Below, piece after piece: positions 28,180 through 37,027 of a stretch of 64,000 nt of DNA (position 1 is its first letter; each line of letters opens with the position of its first letter). The translations under genes were made by a program, and so were the position numbers. This DNA is from Rhodococcus xishaensis (GTDB lineage: Bacteria > Actinomycetota > Actinomycetes > Mycobacteriales > Mycobacteriaceae): contig NZ_RKLO01000002.1 of assembly GCF_004011825.1 (NCBI RefSeq), positions 558,001 through 622,000 of the forward strand. The letters run 5' to 3'. The notes beneath the pieces were generated by a model. That model was not told the origin of the DNA. It searched no databases and saw nothing but the letters and a program-made list of their open reading frames with translations.

Positions 28180-29661
28180 TTGTCCTCAGACTCGTCGGGG
28201 TGGTCAAGCGATCAGCCGTTCGCTGCCCTGCACGAGACCCATGCGGGGGTGGTGATCCTTCTAGGTAATCGTGCGTACAAGGCGAAGAAGCCTGTCCGCA
28301 CCGAGTTCCTCGACTTCGGGACCTTGCAGGCCCGCCGGGCTGTGTGTGCCCACGAGCTCGAACTGAATCGGCGACTCGCACCTGACGTGTATCTCGGGCT
28401 CATCGAACTGGGCGACCCCGGCGGGGCCGAGGGGGAGCCGCTCGTGGTGATGCGGCGGATGCCCGAGAGTGCGCGGCTGTCGACGATCGTTCAGGGCACG
28501 GATACCGACGACTGGATCGGTGCGATCGCTGACCTGGTCGCGGGGTTCCATGCGGGCGCGCAGCGTGCGGCCCACATCTCCGCCGAGGGCACTGCCGCGG
28601 CCGTCCAATGGCGATGGCAGGCCAATATCCGTGAAATGCGGGATCTCGACCAGTCGGTCGTCGACGACGGCCGCGTGGCGGCACTCGAGCAGGTCGTCCT
28701 GCGGTATCTCGACGGCCGCGAGCGTCTGTTCACTGAACGCATCGACGGTGGCCACCTAGTCGACGGTCACGGCGACCTGCTCGCAGACGACATCTTCTGC
28801 CTCCCTGACGGCCCCCGAATCCTGGACTGCCTCGACTTCGACGACCGCCTCCGCTACCTGGACGTGATCGACGATATTTCCTGTCTGGCAATGGATCTCG
28901 AGTTCCTGGGTCGACCCGATCTGGCCGGGTTGCTCTTCGAGCGTTACACGGCGGCCGCCACCGACACCGCCCCGAGTTCACTGCGGCACCACTACGTCGC
29001 CTACCGCTCCTTCATGCGCGCGAAGGTCGACTGCATCCGCCTCCTGCAGGGACGGGCGGCATCCGCGGACGACGCGGTTCGGCACACCGCGATCGCGGAG
29101 GACCACCTGAACCGCGGTGCGGTGCGGCTCGGCCTCGTCGGCGGGCTTCCCGCTACCGGCAAGTCGACCCTCGCAGGCGCGCTCGCCGACGCGGTCGACG
29201 CCACGCTCGTGTCGAGCGATGCCGTCCGGCGGGAACTGTTCGCGGACGAACGCTCCAGCGTCCCGGACCCCGGGTTCGGCCGCGGCCGGTACTCGCCGGA
29301 CGCCACCGCTCGGGTGTACGAGACGTTGCTCGATCGCGCCCAAGGGGACCTGGAACGTGGGATGTCCGTTGTCCTGGACGCATCGTGGACGGATCGGCGA
29401 TGGCGCGAGCGTGCCGCCGAGGTGGCCGCTGCGGCCCTCGCGGACCTCGTACCGCTGCGGTGCACCGCTCCACCGGTGACGACCGAACGCAGGCTGCGCG
29501 CCCGGCTCGATGGCGGCGACCACGACTCGGAGGCCACCCCCGACATCGCCCGCGCCATGGCACTCGAAGCGGATGCCTGGCCGGAGTCCATCGAGATCGA
29601 CACCGCACGACCAGCGGATCAGTCACTGTCGACGGCGGTCGACCACTGGTGGTCGACGTGA
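28180..29661 (+). CDS. Phosphotransferase-like/P-loop kinase fusion (Rv2004c-like)
   Basis: 493 residues in two halves. Residues ~1-300 resemble aminoglycoside phosphotransferase kinases: GHGDLLADDIFC is the Brenner-like motif (normally HGDLHxxN; the usual His is Leu here), followed by LDCLDFDDRLRYLDVIDD for the metal-binding Asp. Residues ~310-493 are a P-loop kinase with Walker A GLPATGKST and a lid region. The same two-domain layout is found in M. tuberculosis Rv2004c, a DosR-regulon member, which suits the island around it. Substrate unknown. TTG at 28180 is assumed as the start because no other upstream start fits; the first GTG lies inside conserved sequence. Its stop overlaps a DosR-box-like site belonging to the next gene. 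Confidence 0.85.
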   Translation: MSSDSSGWSSDQPFAALHETHAGVVILLGNRAYKAKKPVRTEFLDFGTLQARRAVCAHELELNRRLAPDVYLGLIELGDPGGAEGEPLVVMRRMPESARLSTIVQGTDTDDWIGAIADLVAGFHAGAQRAAHISAEGTAAAVQWRWQANIREMRDLDQSVVDDGRVAALEQVVLRYLDGRERLFTERIDGGHLVDGHGDLLADDIFCLPDGPRILDCLDFDDRLRYLDVIDDISCLAMDLEFLGRPDLAGLLFERYTAAATDTAPSSLRHHYVAYRSFMRAKVDCIRLLQGRAASADDAVRHTAIAEDHLNRGAVRLGLVGGLPATGKSTLAGALADAVDATLVSSDAVRRELFADERSSVPDPGFGRGRYSPDATARVYETLLDRAQGDLERGMSVVLDASWTDRRWRERAAEVAAAALADLVPLRCTAPPVTTERRLRARLDGGDHDSEATPDIARAMALEADAWPESIEIDTARPADQSLSTAVDHWWST

Positions 29662-29675
29662 GGACCTAGTTCCCT
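29661..29675. promoter_or_regulatory. DosR-box-like site before the P-type ATPase gene
   Basis: AGGACCTAGTTCCCT fits the DosR consensus pattern GGGAC-N4-GTCCC at most positions and is a near-palindrome around CTAG. It starts on the last base of the preceding stop codon and lies about 85-100 bp upstream of the ATPase ATG. Hand alignment only. Confidence 0.5.
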
Positions 29676-29758
29676 ACCCGTACCCTCCCCACACCGGCAG
29701 GCTCACTCCGGGGCGATCGTTCTTCCGACGAGTCGGGTGGGAGCGGTGGGAGCGCACG

Positions 29759-32374
29759 ATGGCAAGGGTGTCGACGGACGAACTCGGAGCGGCCGCGAGC
29801 GCCGGTTCGGCCGGGCTGACCTCGGATACGGCGGCCGAACGGCTACGCGTCGACGGCCCGAACCTGCTACCGACGACGCGTCCGGCGCCCGCATGGCGAA
29901 AGCTCGCGGCCGAACTGACCCACTTCTTCGCCCTCATGCTCTGGGTCGCCGCCGCCCTCGCACTGGTAGCCGACATGCCGCAACTGACGGTCGCGATCGT
30001 CGTGGTGATCTTGGTGAACGGCCTTTTCGCGTTCGTCCAGGAAGAACGGGCCGAGAAGGCATCCGCCCGGCTGCGCGACCTGCTGCCGGCGACGGTGACC
30101 GTCCGGCGTAGCGGTGAACTCCGCACGATTGACGCCGCCGACGTGGTCGTCGGCGACGTCCTGGTGATCGCCGGCGGCGATCGGGTTCCCGCCGACGGCA
30201 CGCTGACGGTCATCCATGACCTCGCGGTCGACGAATCGACCTTGACCGGGGAGAGCGAACCGATACACAAGAAGCCCGGCGAGTCCGTGTGGGCCGGCAC
30301 CTACGCGATCGGCGGACAGGGTGAGGCGATCGCGGTCGCAACGGCCGCCGACACCAGGCTTGCCGGGATCGCCGCCCTCACTGCCGGCGTGCGCCGACCG
30401 CGGAGCCCGCTGGCCGCCGAACTGCATCGCGTCGTTCGCGCGATCGCCGTTCTCGCGGCCGCCGTCGGTGGCGCCTTCTTCGGGCTGTCCCTGCTCATCG
30501 GGTCACCCGCCCACGAAGGGTTCGTGCTGGCCCTGGGCGTGACCGTGGCGCTGGTCCCGGAGGGGCTGCTTCCCACGGTGACCCTCTCGCTGGCGATGGG
30601 CGCTCAGCGAATGTCGCACCGGCAAGCCCTCGTGCGACACCTCGAGGCGGTCGAGAATCTCGGGTCCACGACGGTGATCTGCACCGACAAGACCGGCACC
30701 CTCACACAGAACCGGATGACCGTCACCGAGGCCTGGACCCCGGCGGGCACCGTGACCGCGGTCGGGGAGGGATACGAGCCCACCGGCCGCGTCGACGGGA
30801 CGGACTCCGCTCTCGCCGCGGCCGGGCATCTGGGCCAGGTGGCGGTGGCGGCGTCACAGGGCGGCATCGTGTTCCAGAACGGCGCCTGGTCGGCCGTCGG
30901 CGATCCGATGGAAGCCGCCCTCGACGCCTTCGCCCGTCGCACAGTGGGACTCACCGACCCGCACCGGCCCCTGCCGGGTCGACGCTTCGCGTTCGATCCC
31001 CAGCGGCGCCGCGAGTCGGCGATCACCGGCAGCACCCTCATGCTCAAGGGTGCGCCGGATTCCGTACTGCCGCTGTGCACGTCCCCCGGGGCCCCGGTTC
31101 TCGCCGCGGCCCACCGCGCCGTCGACGACATGGCCGGCCGTGGTCTGCGGGTGCTCGCGGCCGCCACCCGAGACCTCCCCGACGCGGCCGGTCCCGTGGA
31201 ACGGGTGGAGCAGAACCTGACGCTCGTCGGCCTGTTCGGTATCGAGGACCCGCCCCGTCCCACTGTCGCCGCGGCACTCGAAGCGGCACGGCGCGCCCAC
31301 ATCAGGGTCGTCATGCTTACCGGCGATCACCCGGCGACGGCTGTCGCCGTTGCACGCGAGATCGGCCTTGTGGGAGACGAATCGAGGACGCTCGTTGCCG
31401 AGGGCGACGACCTCCCCGAACACGACGACGCGCTCGGCGAGCTCCTCGACCGGGACGGCGTGCTCGTCAGCAGGGTCTCGCCCGAACAGAAGCTCGCGGT
31501 CGCGCGGGCCCTGCAGGCCCGCGGGCACGTCGTCGCGATGACCGGTGACGGGGTCAACGACGGCCCCGCATTGCGGGAGGCGGACATCGGTGTGGCCATG
31601 GGACGCGGCGGTACCGACGTCGCGCGGGAAGCGGCAGACCTCGTGCTACTGGACGACGACTTCTCCACGATCGTCGCCGCCGTCGAACAGGGCCGCGCCA
31701 CCTACGCCAACATTCGACGATTCCTCACCTACCACCTCACGTCCAACGTCGCAGAACTCACACCCTTCGTGGTCTGGGCCATGTCCGGCAGTCGGATTCC
31801 GCTCGCGATCGGCGTCCTGCAGGTGCTGTGCATCGACATTGTCACCGACCTGCTGCCCGCACTCGCCCTCGGTGGTGAGCCGCCGGGCAAGGGTGTGATG
31901 GATCGTCGTCCCGAGCGTCGGCATTTGCTTGACCGCAACCTCCTGGCACGGGTATTCGGCGTACTCGGGCCGGTCGAGGCGGCGGCCGCGATGACCGCGT
32001 TTCTCGTGGTGCTCTGGATCTCCGGATGGCGTGTCGGTACCGATCCGCCGACCGGAGCGGCACTGGTGACCGCATCCGGCTCGGCGTTCACCGCCATCAT
32101 CCTCGGCCAGATCGCGAACGCCTTCGCGTGCCGCAGCGCGACCCGGCCGGTGTGGCAGCTCGGCTGGCGGACCAACCCGCTGCTGTTGTGGGCGGTCACT
32201 GTGGAGACTGCGATCCTGGTGATGCTGCTGACGATCGGCCCGCTGGCGGCGCTGCTCGGTCAGTCGCCGCCATCGATCGCGGGCTGGGCGATCGCGGCCG
32301 CCGGGATGCCCGCGCTGCTCGGTGCCGACTACATGTACAAGAGTCTGCGCGGGCGGCAACGGCCCGGTCCCTGA
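29759..32374 (+). CDS. Cation-transporting P-type ATPase (P2 type, CtpF-like)
   Basis: 871 residues from the ATG at 29759, which has a GGTGGGAG Shine-Dalgarno; the longer open frame upstream overlaps the previous gene. The N-terminal cation-ATPase domain is followed by TGES (~163), the M4 motif VPEGLLPTVT (as in Na/K-type and CtpF pumps), the phosphorylation site DKTGTLT with Asp310, MLTGDHPAT and GDGVNDGPAL (~596), and six C-terminal membrane helices to the end. No heavy-metal Cys motif (CPC) or N-terminal metal domain is present, so Ca2+, Na+ or Mg2+ rather than Cu/Zn/Cd is expected. CtpF of M. tuberculosis belongs to the DosR regulon, and here too the gene lies beside dosR targets with a DosR-box-like site in front. 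Confidence 0.95.
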   Translation: MARVSTDELGAAASAGSAGLTSDTAAERLRVDGPNLLPTTRPAPAWRKLAAELTHFFALMLWVAAALALVADMPQLTVAIVVVILVNGLFAFVQEERAEKASARLRDLLPATVTVRRSGELRTIDAADVVVGDVLVIAGGDRVPADGTLTVIHDLAVDESTLTGESEPIHKKPGESVWAGTYAIGGQGEAIAVATAADTRLAGIAALTAGVRRPRSPLAAELHRVVRAIAVLAAAVGGAFFGLSLLIGSPAHEGFVLALGVTVALVPEGLLPTVTLSLAMGAQRMSHRQALVRHLEAVENLGSTTVICTDKTGTLTQNRMTVTEAWTPAGTVTAVGEGYEPTGRVDGTDSALAAAGHLGQVAVAASQGGIVFQNGAWSAVGDPMEAALDAFARRTVGLTDPHRPLPGRRFAFDPQRRRESAITGSTLMLKGAPDSVLPLCTSPGAPVLAAAHRAVDDMAGRGLRVLAAATRDLPDAAGPVERVEQNLTLVGLFGIEDPPRPTVAAALEAARRAHIRVVMLTGDHPATAVAVAREIGLVGDESRTLVAEGDDLPEHDDALGELLDRDGVLVSRVSPEQKLAVARALQARGHVVAMTGDGVNDGPALREADIGVAMGRGGTDVAREAADLVLLDDDFSTIVAAVEQGRATYANIRRFLTYHLTSNVAELTPFVVWAMSGSRIPLAIGVLQVLCIDIVTDLLPALALGGEPPGKGVMDRRPERRHLLDRNLLARVFGVLGPVEAAAAMTAFLVVLWISGWRVGTDPPTGAALVTASGSAFTAIILGQIANAFACRSATRPVWQLGWRTNPLLLWAVTVETAILVMLLTIGPLAALLGQSPPSIAGWAIAAAGMPALLGADYMYKSLRGRQRPGP

Positions 32375-32424
32375 CGGTGCCGCCGAAGCACCATGGCGTT
32401 GAAGCTCAGCCGCATCGCGGCGGA

Positions 32425-33600
32425 TCAAGAGGAAACGTTCCAGCGAGCCAACCAGTCTCGCTCCTGCTGCTCCTTCTCGGCGTGGTAGGCGGTGGACGGC
32501 TCGCGCAGCGTGACCTGCGGTGCAGGCGCGGTCAGGAAGTTGCCCTCGCCCTTCGCCGCCATCCCTCCGCCGAGTTCCACATAGCACGCGCCGTCACCGG
32601 TGAATCTGGTGTCGGCGGCACCGTAGCCGAGGTATCGGGCGACCTGGTGTGCGGCGACCTCACCCTCGGCTTCGGCGAACACCGCCGCCTTCGGCAGTGG
32701 TTTGCCGTTCGGCAGCAGCAACGCGGTGCTGTCCCCGACCGCGAACACCCCAGGCGCGGTGGTCGCCAGACTTGCCGGGTCGACGGGGATCCAGCCCCCG
32801 GGGCCGAGGCCGGTCGAGGCCACCGCTGCGCCCGGAGCATGCGGTGGCACGACAGCCAAGAGGTCGAAGGATTCGGTGCTCCCGTCAGCGAAGTAGACCG
32901 TTCGCATCTGCGGGTCGACGCTGGTAGCGGACTTGCTGCCATGGAATCCGATGCCCTGCGCGTCCATCATGCTCACCAGTGCGTTGCCGACGGCGGGTCC
33001 GGCCACCGGCATCGGCAGCGGGTCCGGGGTGAAAGCGTCCACCCGTACCGCGCCGCTGGTGAAGCGCTCGCCGAGCTGGTCCCCGATGAGGAACGCGGCT
33101 TCGAACGGTGCGGCCGGGCACTTGAACGGCACGGCCGCCACCAGCACCATGATCCGGCCCGATTCCAGCGCGCCGACGCGACGGTGAAGATCCGCGGCGC
33201 CCTCCACGGTGTAGAACTGGCCTGCGACCTCCGCGTCGAGCGCCTGCCGCAGACCTGGCAGCCGCGAGACGTCCAAGCCCGCGCCCAGCGCGACGACCAG
33301 CGCGTCATAGCCGATCGGCCCTGCCGGACCGCACTCCACGGTCCGTGTCTCGAGGTCGACGCTCGTGACTTCACTGGTGATCATGTCCACGCCAGGCAGC
33401 GTGGCCGCCGTGGGGCGGACGGCGACCTGATCGGGGGTGCGCCAGCCGCGCAGAACCCACAGCAGTGACAGGCCGAGACTGCCGGTGAAGGAGCGATCGA
33501 TCAGCACGATCCGATCCTGGGCGGGTAGCGCTTTGCGAAGTTCGGCGGCGGCGGTCAGCCCGCCCACGCCAGCACCGAGAACGACAACAGTCTTGCTCAT
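32425..33600 (-). CDS. Sulfide:quinone oxidoreductase-like flavoprotein
   Basis: 391 residues. The FAD-binding VVVLGAGVGGLTAA is at residues 4-17, and a second conserved FAD motif, APGVFAVGD, is near residue 300. The segment VPFKCPAAPFEAAFLI matches the KCPxAPxE region of the sulfide:quinone reductase/flavocytochrome-c sulfide dehydrogenase family, with one Cys preserved. I see only two to three Cys overall, so the full redox-active Cys pair of classical SQR is uncertain. ATG at 33600 with GAGAAG upstream. It is divergent from an ArsR-rhodanese regulator, a pairing typical of persulfide or sulfide-responsive modules. Likely membrane-associated, passing electrons from sulfide or another reductant to quinone. 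The alternative is a generic NAD(P)H-quinone oxidoreductase. Confidence 0.82.
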   Translation of the reverse strand: MSKTVVVLGAGVGGLTAAAELRKALPAQDRIVLIDRSFTGSLGLSLLWVLRGWRTPDQVAVRPTAATLPGVDMITSEVTSVDLETRTVECGPAGPIGYDALVVALGAGLDVSRLPGLRQALDAEVAGQFYTVEGAADLHRRVGALESGRIMVLVAAVPFKCPAAPFEAAFLIGDQLGERFTSGAVRVDAFTPDPLPMPVAGPAVGNALVSMMDAQGIGFHGSKSATSVDPQMRTVYFADGSTESFDLLAVVPPHAPGAAVASTGLGPGGWIPVDPASLATTAPGVFAVGDSTALLLPNGKPLPKAAVFAEAEGEVAAHQVARYLGYGAADTRFTGDGACYVELGGGMAAKGEGNFLTAPAPQVTLREPSTAYHAEKEQQERDWLARWNVSS

Positions 33601-33704
33601 GAGCTTCTCGTTTCCTCGCTCCCACCTGTCGACCCGCGGGGGAGGCGGCGGGGCGTGAATAGACTCGCGGTTTGCGGCGCTGCACCAAGGAGCAGCTGCA
33701 CTAA

Positions 33705-33732
33705 GGAATAATGGAACTGTATTCCAAGGAAT
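33705..33732. promoter_or_regulatory. Probable operator of the ArsR-rhodanese regulator
   Basis: Two overlapping inverted repeats share the same arms: GGAAT (33705) ... ATTCC (33721), and ATTCC-AA-GGAAT at 33721-33732. They lie in the divergent gap between the flavoprotein and the regulator and would overlap the first codons if the regulator began at ATG 33711, which favours the downstream GTG start. Confidence 0.55.
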
Positions 33733-33746
33733 ATTGGAGACGCAAG

Positions 33747-34412
33747 GTGGGAGAGTTGTCGGATCGCAAAGCGGCCCTGTTCGACCAGATTGCCCGCGTA
33801 GGCAAGGCGCTGGGCAATGGCCGCCGTCTGCAGATCCTCGAGGTCCTCGCCCAAGGTGAGCGCACCGTCGAGGCCATCGCGACCGCGACCGGGATGAACC
33901 TGACCACCGCGTCAGCCAACCTGCAGACACTCAAGGCGGGCGGCCTGGTCGCAGCCCGCCGCGACGGCACCCGCCAGTACTACCGTCTCGCCGGAACCGA
34001 CGTCGCTCACCTGTTCGCCCTGGTGCAGGCTGTCGGCGAGGCGCACGTGGCCGACGTCGCCCGTGCCGCCTCCCAGGTCCTCGGCTCGCCCGACGATGCC
34101 ATCACCCGCGACGAACTCATCCGCCGACGCGATGCCGGCGAGATCACCTTGGTCGACGTCCGACCGCACGAGGAGTATGTGGCCGGACACATCCCCGGCG
34201 CGATCAACATCCCGGTCACCGAACTCGCCGACCGCCTCGCCGAACTTCCCGCCGGCCGTGACATCGTCGCCTACTGCCGGGGAACGCTCTGTGTCATGGC
34301 CCCCGACGCGGTCCGTATCGGCCGAGCCGCCGGCTGCGACGTGAAACGTCTGGACGAAGGAATGCTCGAGTGGGCTCTCGCGGGTCTGCCGGTGGACACT
34401 CGATCGGCCTGA
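33747..34412 (+). CDS. ArsR-family regulator with C-terminal rhodanese domain
   Basis: 221 residues from GTG 33747, which follows GGAG by seven bases; an in-frame ATG at 33711 would add 12 residues but sits inside the palindromic operator. Residues ~10-95 are a winged-helix ArsR domain (LFDQIARVGKALGNGRRLQILEVLAQGERTVEAIA). Residues ~115-215 are a rhodanese domain with HEEYVAGHIPGAINIP and the active-site loop YCRGTLC, whose Cys can carry a persulfide. The domain pairing and the divergent SQR-like gene suggest sensing of sulfane sulfur or redox state and repression of that gene. No arsenic-type CVCDL metal motif is present. Confidence 0.93.
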   Translation: MGELSDRKAALFDQIARVGKALGNGRRLQILEVLAQGERTVEAIATATGMNLTTASANLQTLKAGGLVAARRDGTRQYYRLAGTDVAHLFALVQAVGEAHVADVARAASQVLGSPDDAITRDELIRRRDAGEITLVDVRPHEEYVAGHIPGAINIPVTELADRLAELPAGRDIVAYCRGTLCVMAPDAVRIGRAAGCDVKRLDEGMLEWALAGLPVDTRSA

Positions 34413-34484
34413 TTCTGCCTTCGCACCACTGACACCCGAAGCCGCTGCCGGCCAAAGGGGTTAGTCATGTCGGCGAAGTGGTTC

Positions 34485-35138
34485 TCAGCGGTTGCCCGCG
34501 GGACCGCCTCGAGGAGCATCCGGGGCGGCGCCCACCCGTGCCGCCAGGACCGCAGCCTGGGTACGGCGCTCGACCCCCAGCTTGGCAAGCAGCCGAGAGA
34601 CATAGTTCTTCACCGTCTTCTCCGCCAGGAACATCCGTGCCGCGATCTGCCGGTTGGTCAGTCCCTCACCCAGCAGCGCGAGCAGGCGCTGCTCCTGGGC
34701 GGTGAGGTTCTCCGGGAACGGGTCACGTCGACGCTGTGGCCGCGGCGCCGGCTCCGCCGGCAGTGGAAGCGTGTGGCCTGCGCCGACCGCACGCACCGCC
34801 TCGACCAGCTGCATGCCGCGAATGTCCTTGACGAGATAGCCCTTCGCACCCGCCGCCGCGGCGTCCCGCATCGCGCGTTCATCGCGAAACGAGGTCACGA
34901 TCAGGCAGCGCAGGTCGGGCATACGGGTGCGGAGTTGGCGGCACACGTCGATGCCGCTGCCGTCGGGCAGGCGTACGTCGAGGAGCACCACGTCGGGGCG
35001 GAGCACCGGAATCCGTGACAGGGCCTGCGCGCGGTTCTCGGCCTGGCCGACCACCTGCATATCGTCGTCCGCGTCGACCAGTTCGGCGAGACCGCGGCGG
35101 ACCACCTCGTGATCGTCGACGAGGAACACTGTCAGCAT
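34485..35138 (-). CDS. dosR: DosR/DevR-type response regulator
   Basis: 217 residues, colinear with mycobacterial DosR. Receiver domain: [14 protein letters not shown], phospho-acceptor Asp54 in LLDVRLPDG, and the switch segment LIVTSFRDE with KGYLVKDI. LuxR/NarL-type [56 protein letters not shown], nearly identical to DosR, so the DNA target should be similar (GGGAC-N4-GTCCC). It is the master activator of the hypoxia, NO and CO dormancy response. Unlike mycobacteria, no kinase gene follows; the DosS-like kinase lies 8.7 kb to the right. Convergent to the ArsR-rhodanese gene and divergent from a stress-protein gene. Confidence 0.95.
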   Translation of the reverse strand: MLTVFLVDDHEVVRRGLAELVDADDDMQVVGQAENRAQALSRIPVLRPDVVLLDVRLPDGSGIDVCRQLRTRMPDLRCLIVTSFRDERAMRDAAAAGAKGYLVKDIRGMQLVEAVRAVGAGHTLPLPAEPAPRPQRRRDPFPENLTAQEQRLLALLGEGLTNRQIAARMFLAEKTVKNYVSRLLAKLGVERRTQAAVLAARVGAAPDAPRGGPAGNR

Positions 35139-35191
35139 CTCGGCATCTCCTGAGCGCGTACCACCCGATCGTACGACGATTCGATCCCCGC

Positions 35192-35211
35192 CCGGGGTCT
35201 TCCGGCCCTAC
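35192..35211. promoter_or_regulatory. DosR-box-like site between dosR and the stress-protein gene
   Basis: CCGGGGTCTTCCGGCCCTAC aligns with the DosR 20-mer; the core GGG-x-CTT-xx-G-x-CCC matches in about 11 of 15 positions. It is 54 bp upstream of the dosR start and 120 bp upstream of the usp start, so it could serve either gene. Confidence 0.5.
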
Positions 35212-35238
35212 CCGCAGCCCTCGGGCCCGGCGACGATG

Positions 35239-35309
35239 GTGACACTCACAATCAGTGCCACCCGAGATCGGTGTCACCCGAGATCGGTGCCACTCGAGGT
35301 CAGTGTCAC
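35239..35309. repeat. Five GTGNCAC boxes at exact 16-bp spacing
   Basis: Perfect GTGNCAC palindromes start at 35239, 35255, 35271, 35287 and 35303, each 16 bp from the next, inside imperfect 16-bp units such as CCGAGATCGGTGTCAC. A sixth, degenerate unit begins at 35310. The array occupies the space directly in front of the stress-protein ribosome-binding site. Confidence 0.9.
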
Positions 35310-35330
35310 TCCAGATCAGGGAGGGTCCGC

Positions 35331-36221
35331 GTGGACATTGTCGAGTCGAAGGCCCCGGTCGTAGTCGGGATCGATGGTTCGGCCACATCGTTCGCCGCGG
35401 TGAGCTGGGCGGCCCGCGAATCTCGGCTACACGGGTGTTCCCTGCGGATCGTCTCGGCGCTGGGCGCGCCCACCCCGTACGGGGACGGGATCCGGTTGCC
35501 ACACAGCTACTTTGCCGATCGTGACCGGGCGGTGCACGCCAACCTCGAGGAGGCCGCCGCGATCGCCCGCACCACCGACACCGAGTCCAGCATCACCGAC
35601 ATCACCACCGACGTCCTCGACGGCCCAGCCCGGCCCGCACTGATCGAGGTGTCGAAGTCGGCCCGCATGATCGTCGTCGGAAGCCGTGGCCTGGGGCAGG
35701 TAACCGCGGTGCTCGCCGGATCCGTCGCCACGGCACTGGCCGCCCACGCCAACTGCCCGGTCGTCGTGATCCGGGAGCAACCGGGGCAGAGCTCCGGACC
35801 GGGCGTGATCGTCGTCGGAGTCGACGGCACCGAGAACAGCAAGCCCGCGCTGGACGCGGCGTTCGACGAGGCCTCTCTGCGCGGCGCCCGCCTTGTCGCC
35901 GTCCACACGTGGTCGGCGTTCGACCTGTCGACGGCGTTCGACGACCAACTCGACCTGCCCTGGGACGAAGTCGAGGTCGCCGAGCAGGTAGTCCTTGCCG
36001 AGAGCCTGGCCGGTTCGGCCGAACGCCACCCGGACACGGAAGTGACGCGCGTCGTCGTCCGTGGCAGTTCCGCGGACGCACTTCGTACCCGCGCGGCCGA
36101 CGCTGAGCTGCTGGTCGTCGGCACCCACGGACGAGGGGGATTCGCCGGCATGCTCCTGGGCTCGACGAGCGCGGCGTTGCTTCACACAGCGAGCTGTCCG
36201 CTCATGATCGTCCGGTCATGA
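35331..36221 (+). CDS. Universal stress protein, tandem UspA domains
   Basis: 296 residues containing two UspA domains (~8-145 and ~155-296). Each ends with an ATP-binding Gly loop: VVGSRGLGQVTAVLAGS and VVGTHGRGGFAGMLLGS, both fitting G-x2-G-x9-G-S/T. GTG at 35331 follows GAGG by six bases; the frame extends upstream only through the GTGNCAC array, so that extension is rejected. Tandem USPs of this kind (Rv2005c, Rv2623 type) are among the most strongly DosR-induced proteins in mycobacteria and slow growth in hypoxia. The DosR-box-like site and the GTGNCAC array upstream suggest double control. Confidence 0.94.
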   Translation: MDIVESKAPVVVGIDGSATSFAAVSWAARESRLHGCSLRIVSALGAPTPYGDGIRLPHSYFADRDRAVHANLEEAAAIARTTDTESSITDITTDVLDGPARPALIEVSKSARMIVVGSRGLGQVTAVLAGSVATALAAHANCPVVVIREQPGQSSGPGVIVVGVDGTENSKPALDAAFDEASLRGARLVAVHTWSAFDLSTAFDDQLDLPWDEVEVAEQVVLAESLAGSAERHPDTEVTRVVVRGSSADALRTRAADAELLVVGTHGRGGFAGMLLGSTSAALLHTASCPLMIVRS

Positions 36222-36412
36222 GCGAACCCAGCCGAGAAGTCCCCAGCCGAGGAGTCACTGTGGACACGCCCGACGAGCGGATCTTCCTCGTCGCCGGATC
36301 GTCGGTTCTCGTGACGGACGCGATCGCATACGCCTATCTGCGGTGCCGTCCGTGCGTGGTCCTTTCCGACGTTTTCCCGGATCTTCCTCACAAACGCGAA
36401 CAAACGCGGTGA
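36218..36412 (+). CDS. Possible small ORF coupled to the stress-protein gene
   Basis: 64 codons starting at an ATG that overlaps the usp stop (ATGA), with no separate Shine-Dalgarno. The product (MSEPSREVPSRGVTVDTPDE...) has no recognisable domain or membrane segment, though VFLVAG/VLVTDAIAYAYL-like hydrophobic patches are present. Coding is plausible only because of the coupling and because nothing else fills 36222-36448. Confidence 0.3.
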   Translation: MSEPSREVPSRGVTVDTPDERIFLVAGSSVLVTDAIAYAYLRCRPCVVLSDVFPDLPHKREQTR

Positions 36413-36448
36413 CCGCCCCCGGTCGGCGCACGCCGCCTTGGCCGCAGC

Positions 36449-37027
36449 TCACGGGGACCGCGCGCTGCGCACCGCGGTGACGCCGGGGACCGATGCGGCC
36501 AGCGCCTCCGCTACCCGGCGCTCGCTGTCGTCGAGATAGTCGCCGCCAAGCGACACGACGCCATCCTCGACCGTCACCGTCCACCGGTGCGCGCCGCCGT
36601 ACACCTCGAGACGATGACGCACTTCCCGGTCGATGTTGTGATCGTCCTGTGCGAGCGCCTCGACGAGATCTCGGCGGCTCACGATCCCGATCACCGCGGC
36701 TTCGTCGACGATCGGGATGCTGTGCAACCTGGACTTGAGCATCGCCGACGCGAGGGCGCTGATGTCGACGTCCTGGCTCATCGCCACCACCGGGCTCGTC
36801 ATCACCTCTCCGACGGTCCGCTCCGCGCTTCGTGCTCCCTCTGGGCCGGACACGAATTCGCCTTGCAACAAATCGCTTTCGGAAACGATGCCGACCAGAC
36901 GGTCCTCGTGGTCTACCACCGGCAGCGTGGTGTATCCATGCCGACTCAGCAACCGGATCCCCTGCTCGACAGTGGTGCCGGTGCTCACGGTCGTCACCGG
37001 ACTGCTCATCACGTGCCGGGCTCGCAT
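36449..37027 (-). CDS. CBS-pair protein with C-terminal BON domain
   Basis: 192 residues. Two CBS motifs span ~1-125 (ARHVMSSPVTTVSTGTTVEQGIRLL, VVDHEDRLVGIVSESDLL, and TVGEVMTSPVVAMSQDVDISALASAML, PIVDEAAVIGIVSRRDLV). Residues ~130-192 fit a BON domain (DREVRHRLEVYGGAHRWTVTVEDGVVSLGG...VPGVTAVRSARSP). CBS pairs bind adenosine nucleotides and regulate partners; BON domains are thought to bind membranes or phospholipid. ATG at 37027 has a perfect GGAGGG Shine-Dalgarno; the longer upstream frame is low-complexity. The CBS-only protein Hrp1 (Rv2626c) is a DosR-regulon member, so the context fits. Confidence 0.92.
   Translation of the reverse strand: MRARHVMSSPVTTVSTGTTVEQGIRLLSRHGYTTLPVVDHEDRLVGIVSESDLLQGEFVSGPEGARSAERTVGEVMTSPVVAMSQDVDISALASAMLKSRLHSIPIVDEAAVIGIVSRRDLVEALAQDDHNIDREVRHRLEVYGGAHRWTVTVEDGVVSLGGDYLDDSERRVAEALAASVPGVTAVRSARSP

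Noticed and set aside
35239-35309. Plasmid or phage iterons (replication origin)
   Set aside because: No initiator gene or AT-rich region nearby; located in a promoter gap of a chromosomal stress island close to dif, not an origin.
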